Assembly: GCA_964019135.1 (NCBI GenBank)
Contig: OZ025252.1
Location: forward strand, 46,784,959 to 46,848,958
Source of the DNA: Arenicola marina
Lineage: Eukaryota > Annelida > Polychaeta > Arenicolidae
Reading direction: 5' to 3'
DNA length: 64,000 nucleotides
The stretch's first letter is position 1. Each line of letters begins with the position of its first letter. Below the pieces are notes generated by a model, which was not told the origin of the DNA, ran no database searches, and saw only the letters and a program-made list of their open reading frames with translations. Shown one piece after another: positions 40,319-49,924 of the stretch. The translations under genes and the position numbers were made by a program.

Positions 40319-40920
40319 ACAATATATAGTTCTCTAGGCGACAGAGGGGTGGGGGGCAAGGGGAGGGTGGGGGGAAAGTATATACACCTATAGGCGACAG
40401 AGGGGTGGGGGGGCAAGGGGAGGGTGGGGGGAGGGAGTATATACATCTATAGGCGACAGAGGGGTGGGGGAGGGCGGTGGGAGGGAGTGTATAGTTCTAT
40501 AGGCGAAGGAGGGGTGTGGGGCGAGGGCAGGGTGGCGGGGAGGGAGTATATACATCTAAAGGCGACAGAGGGATGGGGGGCAAGGGGGAGGGTGGGGGGA
40601 GGGAGTATATAGTTCTATAGGCGACAGAGGGGTGGGAGGGAGGGTGGAGGGAGGGCGTATATAGTTCTATAGGCGACAGAGGGGTGGGGGCAAGGGGAGG
40701 GTGGGGAAAGGGGGTATATAGTTCTATAGGCGACCGCGGGTTGGGGGAGGGGGGCAAGGGGTAGAGTGGTGGGGGGAGTATATACATCTATAGGCGAAGG
40801 AGGGGTGGGGGCGAAGGCAGAGTGGGGGGAGGGAGTATATACATCTAAAGGCGACAGAGGGATGGGGGTGCGAGGGGAGGGTGAGGGGAGGGAGTATATA
40901 CATCAGAGCGGTGGGGGGGA
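40319..40920. repeat. G-rich minisatellite, about ten units of 54-64 bp
   Basis: Each unit has 'ctataggcgacagaggggtg' followed by runs of G and 'gtatata'. Unit starts lie near 40333, 40387, 40446, 40495, 40555, 40613, 40668, 40724, 40788 and 40846. Units 4-5 resemble units 9-10 (gaaggagggg, ctaaaggcg), which suggests a higher-order repeat. Many G runs could form quadruplexes. Confidence 0.9.
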
Positions 40921-43033
40921 TTTAGGAACTAAATGCGAAAGATAGCGACGGGCAGGGAACAGGCGGGGTAGGGGTGGGATGGGGCGTCGGTATAGGCAGC
41001 ATGGAGAGGTGAGAAGCAATTACGACCGGGCGAAGTGATGACAGAGTGACACCAGGTGTCAGCGCACGGTGGGCTCTAGCGGTCCAGGGTATACATAGTT
41101 ACATGCATGTGACCTACTTGCGCACGCATACCCATGGCTGTGAGGCCGATATGCTGGACTCAATTTCCCCAAACAAATATTTTATAGGCCTATGTAGTAT
41201 AATTGAATAAGTACAAATTATAACTAGATTGGGCATATGTGTCACTAAATGATCCTTGGGAGTAATATGTTGCTACTGTTGCTTCTATGGCCACAGCAAC
41301 GATCATGCTTCCCAAGAAGACGGTGGTCCCGTTATTTGGCGTGCTCCATCGGCAATACAAGTCTCCCAGACATTGTTCAGTGCCGGATATCGCTGCATAG
41401 ACACATATGCTAACAATATATTGCTGCAAAGTGCACATCTCATAAAATAACTCAAGGAAAACTTACTCCATTATTGTTTACTCACCTTATTCAGTTACTT
41501 CTCCGCGAAACGGTCATGTTCTTTCAAATTCCAGAAGGCCTTTGCCGCCGATTAACACTCGGAGATCAGATACGGTCCCAAGCGGTTCTGTCACCCAATA
41601 GCTTCTAAGGAGGTCATCACTTCCGTTGTATGTAGGTCTGTGATTGGCCGCATTTTAGCGGCCCTTCCAGTCTTTCAAGGGACTAGGGGATGGGGGGAGG
41701 GTTGAGGTTCGGCAGCAAGGCAAATCCGACGCGTCCAACCATGTGTGACAGGAATAAAGACGACTGCACTGCTGTTGAATCTGTTTATTGGCTAAACAAC
41801 CAAAAACCCTGGATACAAGAAAAGAAACCAAAACAATGAACAATATGGCTGTGGCTGCATGGGGAGCAAATAGCTCTAATACATGATGACACGCTCATCA
41901 CAGTCATTATCAGTATTTTAAGGTCAGTCTCAAAGAGGTATGATGTTAGTCATAGAACTATTTAAATGGTGAAGATATAGTATAAGCTATTACAATGTAA
42001 TATAAAGCAATCATATTGAGATAAGGATATCAGCCATTAAAACAATAACTGAAAATAGGAGGAACACTCACCCCCAGGTAGGGTGCTCATCTACATGCTC
42101 ACGGTAGAGCTATCTACACCGCAGATGGGGTGCCCATCTACAGGCTCATGGCCTCGGTGACGTGCAGGCTTTGACCTGAGTAAGCTTTAAAACAATACAA
42201 AATACTGCGTTAACTACACCTAACGACTTATAAGTGAGTAATATAATAATGCCCAAGTATGATTATATTGACCATAAACCGTGACATACTAAATATAAAC
42301 TAATACCGCTCCACAACACATGGCCATTGAAATCACCACCAACTCGGCAATGCCGGCAGCTAACAAGTGTACTAAATCCCAAATAACTCATATAATTTAT
42401 AATAATACACCTTGTGAAATGCGTAGTACAAGCTACACACTTGTCTCTATAAACTTTGATTATAATTACAGTGGTTATCTAAATATTTGCCTTGTAAAAT
42501 GACATTGGCACTGAAGAGACAACGTGTCAGTTGTGGCAACCCGTTTGTGTACGATTCGGCACGCCTCGCTATGGAAAAGGGCACCTGACCACCACTGTAT
42601 GGGCGGCGCTTGACGCATTAACACATGTCACAAATGACATACGTCGTCATAGGGATATGCGATCATTCACGTCAACGCTTAGCAACCAAAATCATTGGAG
42701 ATAAATACTGCAAGTGTAATATATAAATCGATATAATCCTTATAAATAAACGTTTGCCCCCCCCCCCCCGCCCCCGCCCCCCCCAACCCCGCCCTTCTGA
42801 CTTTGCCCCGAACGTTTTGTAAACGTTACAAAATCGCTTTAACAGTAACATTTCCTCACAACTTCAATAAAACGTTTTTAAAAAATCACGAAAAGGTTGT
42901 GGCAAAAAGGCTTTCCTCGTGCGCCAAGTCAACGTTTCTAAAACGTTTATAAAACGTTATAATAATAACATTTTCATCACAACCTAAAAAAATGTTTTGA
43001 TAATGTCATGAAAACGTTATGTGTTAGCTGGGT

Positions 43034-43477
43034 AGTTACTGGAATAACACACAGCGCATTGCATGTCTTGAATAGCACGCCACACAAAATAATTAAAACA
43101 TCTTGAATAAGTCTCAGCAGGAATGCCTTACTGAAAAAATCAACACACAGCAGGACCCACGTGTCTCGCCTGACATATATTAGTTGACCACAGACATATT
43201 GAGGACCACGTGTCTAGACTCTGCGAAACATTTTCTAACTCCACAACATTAAGCCACCTGTCTGAGGTGAAATATAGTACTAGCACATTGAGAACCACGT
43301 GCTTCGGCTGGCGTGTCTCACTCAACAATAAACACACATCGAGAGCCACGTGTCTCGCGCAACATGCCTTTTGAGACGCGTCACAATCCTTATTGCCCCC
43401 CTTCGTCCTTTAGTTCGTATTCATGTGATTGCGGTTGGAGCTGTAAAGTAGCCGATTGCCCTGCAGTTCCTGATCAT
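43034..43477. other. Spacer with four CACGTG boxes
   Basis: Degenerate units containing 'garaaccacgtgtctcg' place CACGTG at 43158, 43207, 43296 and 43347. It lies just after the stop codon of the minus-strand receptor-like exon. Confidence 0.55.
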
Positions 43478-43832
43478 TTAGCCGCTTCCAGCCTCGGCGC
43501 TCTCTCTCTGTAAGGGAATGTAATCGACTCGTTCCCGCTCCCGCGTATCAACGTCCTTCTCGAAGTGCATGCTTCCACCCAAGCTGTGATCACAAGGCGG
43601 GGCGGGCAGTACGACCCAGTCATCCATGTTGGAGGGAGACTGTGTCCCCAACACGCCCAGCCGGTTCTTGTTCCTTCTCCTCCTCTTCTCGACCACCACC
43701 ACGGCCGCGATGATGGCGATGACCAAGATGGCGGCCGCTGCCACATGATCACCGATCTCCTATCCAAGGTTGCTAGGATATTCCAAGTATCCCATGGTGT
43801 AGTTAACCGTCTGCACAATGCCCAACAACTAC
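43478..43832 (-). pseudogene. Inverted paralogue of the receptor's last exon, with in-frame stop
   Basis: Reading on the minus strand, an acceptor (attattgtag) opens phase 0 with LLGIVQTVNYTMGYLEYPSN, which aligns with the same position of the main gene ([20 protein letters not shown]). A TAG at 43762-43760 interrupts the frame just before the membrane span (HVAAAAILVIAIIAAVVVV). A basic anchor (EKRRRRNKNR) follows, then DDWVVLPAPPCD and RVDYIPLQRE, and TAA at 43480-43478. VDYIPL fits the ITIM consensus. No other exon of this copy is found upstream on the minus strand. It is either a relic from an inverted duplication or part of a gene whose stop codon is an assembly or sequencing error. Confidence 0.8.
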
Positions 43833-44055
43833 AATAATCGAAATAAAATGAGTGGCACTGATCTGATCGACATAGGTTAATTATGCCAGAAATACCTCAA
43901 TAAATTAATACAAGTTCAATGGTGAACGAGTGTGCTAATGACCGCAGAATAAAAGGGTTGATGATTGGTTAATATAATCCACAAAGTTACATTTGGAACA
44001 ACTTGGGCGACAGCGTTAATCGAAATAAGCATATCCCTATTGCTATTGTCGACCA

Positions 44056-44142
44056 GTGGTGTGTCGCTGTCGGCCCGTGGTGATTCATTGTCGGCCCTTG
44101 GCATGTCATTGTCGGCCCGTGGGTGTCACTGTCGGCCTGCCT
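44056..44142. repeat. Short tandem repeat of about 21 bp (tgtcggcccgtgg...)
   Basis: Four to five copies of 'tgtcggcccgtggtgattca' and variants lie head to tail. Confidence 0.75.
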
Positions 44143-44259
44143 TATGCAACATTTTAGATCTTCTTTTACACTTGCTGTTTGACACAGAACAGATCGCAGA
44201 GTCGCAGTGCCAAAGAATGTCATACAAATAATGCCCATGCATGTTAGCTGGTGTTGCAG

Positions 44260-44358
44260 ACGGACCGTGTGGCAGCATGCCATGCATGAACGGTGGTAGC
44301 TGTATCCCATGGAGCGACGAGTTCACATGCTACTGCACTACGTCGTTCACCGACCATC
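44260..44358 (+). CDS. Orphan EGF-like exon
   Basis: After a good acceptor (gttgcag) the sequence encodes DGPCGSMPCMNGGSCIPWSD, EFTCYCTTSFTDH, then a possible donor (gtaata). The length of 99 nt gives phase 1-1, the same as the EGF exons of the receptor. Five of the six EGF Cys are present and the last is missing. If not spliced, the frame stops at TAG 44370-44372. It lies on the strand opposite the nearby receptor-like exon. It may be a relic or an exon of an unseen gene. Confidence 0.6.
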
Positions 44359-44399
44359 GTAATAACATATAGATCGAGGCGTCAGCAGACCGGGAAATG

Positions 44400-44615
44400 C
44401 AGGGGGGATCCAGGGGGGGGGGGGATTAGGGGGTTGCACCCCCCCACCCCCTTGGGAACCTGAACATACACTCTTAAAGTCGGCTTCTCTCAGCAGCGCA
44501 CCTCCGCCCCCACCCCCGGTCGCGAGTTTTTCAGAGAGTACCCCCCCACCCCCCACCCCGGTCGCAAGTTTTCAGAGAGCAACCCCCCCTTGGCAAATTC
44601 GTAGATCCGCCCCTG
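44400..44615. mobile_element. MITE with CAGGGG ends and AAATG duplication
   Basis: The left end is CAGGGGGGATCCAG. The right end is TAGATCCGCCCCTG, nearly its inverted copy. The 5-bp direct repeat AAATG flanks it at 44395-44399 and 44616-44620. The interior is made of C and G runs with repeated 'ggtcgcragtttttcagaga'. Confidence 0.7.
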
Positions 44616-44879
44616 AAATGGCTAATGGTATTAGTTATACCATTGGTAAAATAGGTTACGTGTCATAGAAAAAAACGTATGTTTGATAATGTGCATCCCT
44701 AGATCTCTAGATTTCTGCATCTTTATATCAAATTATGAATTTCTTGATCTCATGATCTGGATCTTAGGATATGGATCTGTTGTACTGGATCTGATGTATC
44801 TGGATCTCAGACCCTGGATTACAGCTCTGAAATGCAGGCTCTGCATATCATGCTCTAGATCTGAGTATCTGGATAAAAG
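44616..44879. repeat. Imperfect 'atctggatct' repeats
   Basis: Loose short repeats of 'tctagatct', 'atctggatct' and similar fill the stretch between the MITE and the Gypsy element. No gene is visible. Confidence 0.5.
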
Positions 44880-45231
44880 TGTGACCGGTCAGGTTAACGC
44901 TAAATATAGTCACCGGAAAGTGTCATTTATCTAAATCTTTTCTTCGCGCATTGACGTAGTGCGCAAGCGCAGCTAGCTTTTTCGCGGGAATATTTGTTAT
45001 GAGACCGAGGTTGTCAAAGAGAGCTAGGTTGTCAAAGAGACGGCCACGGCAGATCTCTGGTTGCTTGCTGATCTCTAATTGCTTCCAATTCGCAGACATT
45101 GTGCTTTGGTTTGATTGTGTGTCCCCAGAGGTGTATTTGTGACTTAAACCCCAGCCTAGCGGCTGTGGTAATAAAGCGGATTGAAACTGAAACGTCGTTA
45201 TCACTTGGCCCACCACAAACCCTGTTACACA
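44880..45231 (+). mobile_element. 5' LTR of the Gypsy element
   Basis: It starts TGTGACCGGTCAGG and ends GTTACACA (TG...CA), 352 bp. It has AATAAA at 45170-45175 and the 10-bp palindrome TGACCGGTCA near its start. The end is fixed by the primer-binding site two bases later. Confidence 0.85.
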
Positions 45232-45233
45232 AT

Positions 45234-45252
45234 TGGAGCCCGACGTGGGGCT
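45234..45252 (+). promoter_or_regulatory. Primer-binding site, tRNA-Lys-like
   Basis: TGGAGCCCGACGTGGGGCT is close to the complement of the 3' end of animal tRNA-Lys(CUU), which ends in GCCCCACG plus a short stem and CCA. The match is imperfect in the acceptor stem. Confidence 0.65.
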
Positions 45253-45380
45253 GGGGTTGAGCCAAAGTCACGAAGATTACACCTGTGTGGTGACCACCGG
45301 CATGCAGTGAGGACATCGACTTTATATAACTTTATGTGTTGTGCCCAACGAGGATGCAACATAATTGAATTGTTCATACC

Positions 45381-47386
45381 ATTCATAGAAATGGCCGTAC
45401 GTCACAATTTTGGTGCGCATGCGTAGTAGGTGAAAATACGGAGCCTCGTTATCGCGCAGGTGAAAACATTGCCACGTGGTTATAAATCTGCATACAAATC
45501 TCGTGTTTTGGTGTCTTTTGTACTAGTTTTGTTCCGTGGGTTTGCGTCTGTTTTTCTTTCGTTGTGCTATGCCCTAGAACTATTTGGAAACCCTACCTGG
45601 TGTAGTTAGTGCCAGGTACCCAGAAAACTAAAAGTAGCTGACCTAAAGCCCAACGAAGCAACAGAGAAGTGGGTGACCGTCTTCTTGGGATGAAGCCTGT
45701 TGTTATGAGTAGACCCATGCAAAAACTTAATGCAGAAACAAATTTATGTAGGTCAGAATGCATATTGAAACATCATAATTTCCATTAATCCAGTGGATAT
45801 CCCCATCCCTCATTTGTTGCTGCCAAGTTCTTACCTCTTGCTTGCTGACACATAATTGGAAACGTACCTAATTAAGTGGTCCTAATTAATTAATAAGGCC
45901 CAAAACAAATGCATACCCTGAATTCGGGGAATGACATTTTCTCTTGCCCTCAATTTGTGGATAAAAAATATTCTTGTTGAACTTGACAGAAAATGCTCTC
46001 CTTAACAAAATGGGGGGTGGAACAGGGTGGCTCGGTTCTCTGATCTCTTTTTTGGGGGTTGGCATGTTCTCGGATCTCTGATTTTTTGGTTGGCATGTTC
46101 TCTGATCTTAGGCAGTATCTTTGATCTCAGATTTTTCTCTGATCTCTGATATTTCATTTTTCCCAAGGTCTGTTCTGAGATCTCTGATGTTTGTGGGCCC
46201 ATGTTCTATGATTGTTTTCCAGCCCCCCCCCCCCCCCCCAAAAAATACCCTTGCCTTGAACTTGACAGAATTGCTTGAATTATAATTTTTCCTTACATTT
46301 ATTGAAAAAGTTGCCTTAAACTTGACGGAAAAAATTACTTCCCCTCAATCTTATAACCTTGTGGTGAAAAATAATTCATATTTATTTATAGGTATTTGGT
46401 GGGGGGGGGGCTTTCATTTGCGTCATGGTAATAGACAGACGTCACAATTTTTGTGCGCATGCAGACTAAGCGCACTGAGCCTCGTTATCGCGCCCTTGAA
46501 AACTTTCACGCGGATACGTAAGCATAGCGTCTTTCTCAGTGTTTTCTGTCGTATTTGTCCGTGGTTTCCCGCCAGTTTTTATATATTTAACGATGTCCTA
46601 CGATTTTTTGGAATGCCTGCCTGGTGAGGCTAGTGCCAGAGGGGTGGCTAAAAAAGGGTTATCAACACATTTTTTACCCCTAGCTAACAATAATGCTTGC
46701 CATAAATTTTGCACAAAAATAATTAAACCCTTGACCGGATAGAAAAAACTTCCCTTAATTTTTCATTTCTTGGGATAGGGGTGGGGAGGGGGTTTGTTAA
46801 ACAAAAAAAAGGTTACATTAATCTTGCTCCCATATTAGATTAAGACAAATTCTTGCTCTCATATTACCCAATAAAAATAATATTGCTCCCATTGCAGCAT
46901 AAATATTTGTGGCCCAAGCTAGAAATGATAGCCAAGAAATAGTCCTGCCCCCACCCCCAGCGTGGATACCGAAATTAGCAAAAGGGGATGGGGGGGAAGT
47001 CCAATAAAAGCTTGCGACCGAGAGGAAGGGGGAGCACTACAAAAGGGCGGGGGGTCCACACCTCAGATGGCCTAATTTTGCATTGAAAAACAGCATTCCT
47101 CCTCAAAAAGGGAGGGAAGGTCTCCCCCCTGGATCCGCCCATGCCCCCCCCCCCTTGTTTCATCTTGCATATTGTGGCTGGAGCAACCCCAGACCTTGCA
47201 CTGCTTCGGTATGATTTTATTTGCATAGGCAGAGCTATATATATAGGGAAAGTACGGCGTCCGATATGGGGAGAATCACAGCTGAACGCATGCAAATGGA
47301 TGGGCCACGTGCGTTTGTTTTCACCTGCGCTCGGTGCGCCGCCTGGCGAGTATAGTGCGCATGACCGGAAGTCCATTTCTATGAAT
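45381..47386. mobile_element. Nested TIR element of about 2 kb in the Gypsy leader
   Basis: The perfect 14-bp inverted repeat ATTCATAGAAATGG (45381-45394) / CCATTTCTATGAAT (47373-47386) continues inward as a weaker inverted repeat of about 100 bp (shared GCGCAGGTGAAAACA and CACGTGG). A second block similar to the left part lies inside at 46430-46640 (GTCACAATTTT, GTGCGCATGC, CTCGTTATCGCGC). It explains part of the unusually long leader. No transposase was recognised. Confidence 0.55.
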
Positions 47387-48709
47387 TGGATCCTATAGTA
47401 AGTGTCAAATTTTGATTATCCATATTTACATAAGTGCTTGATAAGCTTAGTTATAAGTACTGCATTTATCTCTTTGAGATAAGATTGATACAGTATTCTA
47501 TATACCTTGAATCTGTACTAACCCTGGTAACAAGTAATCTTACTTTGTAAGCCTGTCATTGACTATCACATGTGGGTTTCTTATATAGAATTCATTGCAT
47601 GACTACAGTATTATATAGGAATACAACTTAGTACCTCTTATTTGACAATAATTGTGGATATTCAATCTTATAATCTTTAGTGTGTATAATTAGAATAGAA
47701 ATATTTGGTTCGTCTTATTTATATCGTATAAAATTAGTTTTGAATTTGATTGATTAATTCTTCATAAGACTTACTAAGATAAGTGTTTTGATTTGATATC
47801 ACTTGGAATTAAGTTCATCTCAAATTGGTTTAGATTTTTAAGTTTAATGTTTTGAATTTTTTACTTGCAAGAATATCACGTATGTTTATAATATTATTAT
47901 ATTAACTACTTAATTAATTAAGGTTACATATAGTTGAGCATATTTGATATATAAGATTAGATAAGATAATTACTCTTAGGTTAAGCAACTGATATTGACA
48001 TCTGGTATAGATTATAGGATTATAGGTAATTAGATTATTATTTAATAAGATTAATTAAGTCTAACATTGGTATTAGGATTATTGAATATTGTATTAACAA
48101 TAGTTAAGTATTATCTATGAGTAAGATTTTAATTTAACTTTTCAAATTTATTTCATACAATTGCTTAAGTTATACGATTAACTTAAGAATAATACTCGGG
48201 ATAAATATTTCAATAGATCTAAATAGTTAAGTATTTGTTTCATAACTTGTTTAGTGGTGTTGTGTGTTAATTACTTAGTTTTTTGCCAATGTGGTGACAC
48301 ACTCAAACTTTGCCAATTTATGTGTTTTGCTTGGGAATTTGAAATTTAGGAACTTTTCCACTTTTGAAATGATTTGGAATTTACGTTGAGTACATTTGAC
48401 CTTTCGTATTTCTCCATGATTCATTGATAGTTTTCTGGTCTGGTATATCCTATTTGATTATTGGGCGATTGGCTTTTCTTCTTCCTTATATTCTGTCGTT
48501 GTCATTGATATTTGTGCATACTTAGGATTGACTTTGTCGGGTGAATCTATTTATAGTACTTTGACCAGTACTTCAGAACTGGATACTTAGAATTTGTGGG
48601 CTTGAATTTGTTGATTTAGATTGTGTCGGATTGATTGATTTTTGTGTGCTGATCCGGATGTGCTTTAGTCTGGATATTTTAATTACTTCTGACTTAATCG
48701 TTCTTAGAA
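47387..48709. other. AT-rich Gypsy leader before gag
   Basis: A non-coding stretch very rich in TTA, ATA and TAG words. No features beyond composition were seen. Confidence 0.55.
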
Positions 48710-49924
48710 ATGGAATTTGCTCAGCGGTGTCTTACGCTGAAAAATGACCATTCACATGAAGCTGAACTTCGTCAGCTATTAACTGATTGTAATGTGACTA
48801 TAGAGTGGCTGCGGTTTCACAGTCATTCTGCTTATTTGTTATTCATTTCCGCCAAACAAGCTGATAATGCCATGACTGCTCTACACGGTTCTTCTCTCAG
48901 CAATGTTGAGCTTGATATCAGCAAGTTAGATGTCGATGCAGAGATGAAAATTTGTGGTCTGTGGAAACAAGATCAGACAACTGAGGAGACTGTTCAGGGT
49001 CAGCCTCTACAGCAGATAGCGAATCTGTGGCAGGATTTGGAGTATATGGCTTCAGTAATGAAATCACCGGTCAGTGATGTTAGGAAAGTTGAGAGTTCAC
49101 CATCCCCTCCATATCCACAAGCTGCGGCACAGCAGTCTAGGGATAATCCTTCAGTTGGAGACTGGGTACACCCTCACTCTACTCTGCGCTTGTCATCAAA
49201 CTTCTCTGGTGATGGGAGTAAAGGAGAAACATTGTATGAAATTTGGCGACAAGAAGTGATGTCTTTGCAATCTAGTGGATTTAGAGATGTTGAGGTTTTG
49301 TTGGCCATAAGGAAGTCATTGAAAGGAATGGCAGCTGAGGTGATGCTCCATATGGGTTCAAATATCACTGTCACCAATCTCATCCAAAAAATGGACAATG
49401 TCTTTGGGAATGTGTTGCCATTGGAGAATTTGCTTGAACAATTCTGGAGTGCTCGCCAGAAACCCGGTGAATCTGTCACCACTTGGGCTTGTCGTCTAGA
49501 ACACCTTGTTTCCCAGGTTCGTTCTAGAGAAGCGTCTGTCTTTTCCGAGACCAATGATTCAATGATTAAGTCAAAGTTTTGGTCGGGACTGCGTGAGGAT
49601 AGGATGAAATCGGCCCTGCGCCACCTGATGGATGGGAACGCCCCCTATGATCGAATCATAATATCGGCAAGGGTGGCTGAGATGGAAGTAACAAAGGCAA
49701 CTTCACATCAACAATCAAAGAAACTGGATGAAGTGCTTTCGCTTTTGTTCAAGATGGATGCACGACTCTCTGCTGTCGAAGGAGGTGCAAATAAGAAACC
49801 TTTCCATAAGAAAAACAACCCATCTAATCAACAAAGGAACTTCAATAGAACAGAGTTCCAAGGTGAATGTTATCAATGTCACCAGAAAGGCCACAGGAAA
49901 TCTGAGTGTCATTTAAACTACTAA
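48710..49924 (+). CDS. Gag, PNMA-like capsid with CCHC zinc knuckle
   Basis: This is an intact ORF of 404 codons from ATG 48710 to TAA 49922-49924. The N-terminal 90 residues (LLTDCNVTIEWLRFHSHSAY, LLFISAKQADNAMTALHG) look like the RRM-like N-terminal region of PNMA proteins. The capsid part (ETLYEIWRQEV, VLLAIRKSLKGMAAEVML, WSARQKPGESVTTWACRLE) follows the PNMA/Arc-type Gag pattern. The C-terminus has CYQCHQKGHRKSEC, a CCHC knuckle that binds RNA. The frame ends two codons after the slippery site that leads to pol. Confidence 0.88.
   Translation: MEFAQRCLTLKNDHSHEAELRQLLTDCNVTIEWLRFHSHSAYLLFISAKQADNAMTALHGSSLSNVELDISKLDVDAEMKICGLWKQDQTTEETVQGQPLQQIANLWQDLEYMASVMKSPVSDVRKVESSPSPPYPQAAAQQSRDNPSVGDWVHPHSTLRLSSNFSGDGSKGETLYEIWRQEVMSLQSSGFRDVEVLLAIRKSLKGMAAEVMLHMGSNITVTNLIQKMDNVFGNVLPLENLLEQFWSARQKPGESVTTWACRLEHLVSQVRSREASVFSETNDSMIKSKFWSGLREDRMKSALRHLMDGNAPYDRIIISARVAEMEVTKATSHQQSKKLDEVLSLLFKMDARLSAVEGGANKKPFHKKNNPSNQQRNFNRTEFQGECYQCHQKGHRKSECHLNY
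49912..49918 (+). promoter_or_regulatory. Programmed -1 ribosomal frameshift site T-TTA-AAC
   Basis: In the gag frame the codons are CAT TTA AAC TAC TAA, so T TTA AAC is a canonical X-XXY-YYZ heptamer. The -1 frame reads FKLLSTVG straight into the protease ORF, which upstream of this point is closed by TGA at 49903. The window for shifting is only 49906-49924. A possible pseudoknot follows (GGGCT 49939-49943 with AGCCC 49963-49967, and AGTGG 49948-49952 with CCACT 49973-49977), but its 20-nt spacing is long. Confidence 0.75.

Larger units (their letters stand above)
39733..43033. mobile_element. 3.3-kb DNA transposon-like element with ACCCAGCTAACA ends
   Basis: The perfect 12-bp terminal inverted repeat ACCCAGCTAACA / TGTTAGCTGGGT bounds the element. 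Subterminal blocks (39745-40010 and 42805-43020) are inverted relative to each other and full of AACGTTTT motifs. Flanks read tagta and tagtt, a possible 4-5 bp duplication. The interior holds a G-rich minisatellite (40319-40920) and a possible minus-strand last exon (40227-40177). I cannot name the superfamily. Confidence 0.65.

Noticed and set aside
41190..41843. Minus-strand frames of 60-80 codons inside the 3.3-kb element as transposase exons
   Set aside because: No recognisable transposase motif, and splice sites are ambiguous.
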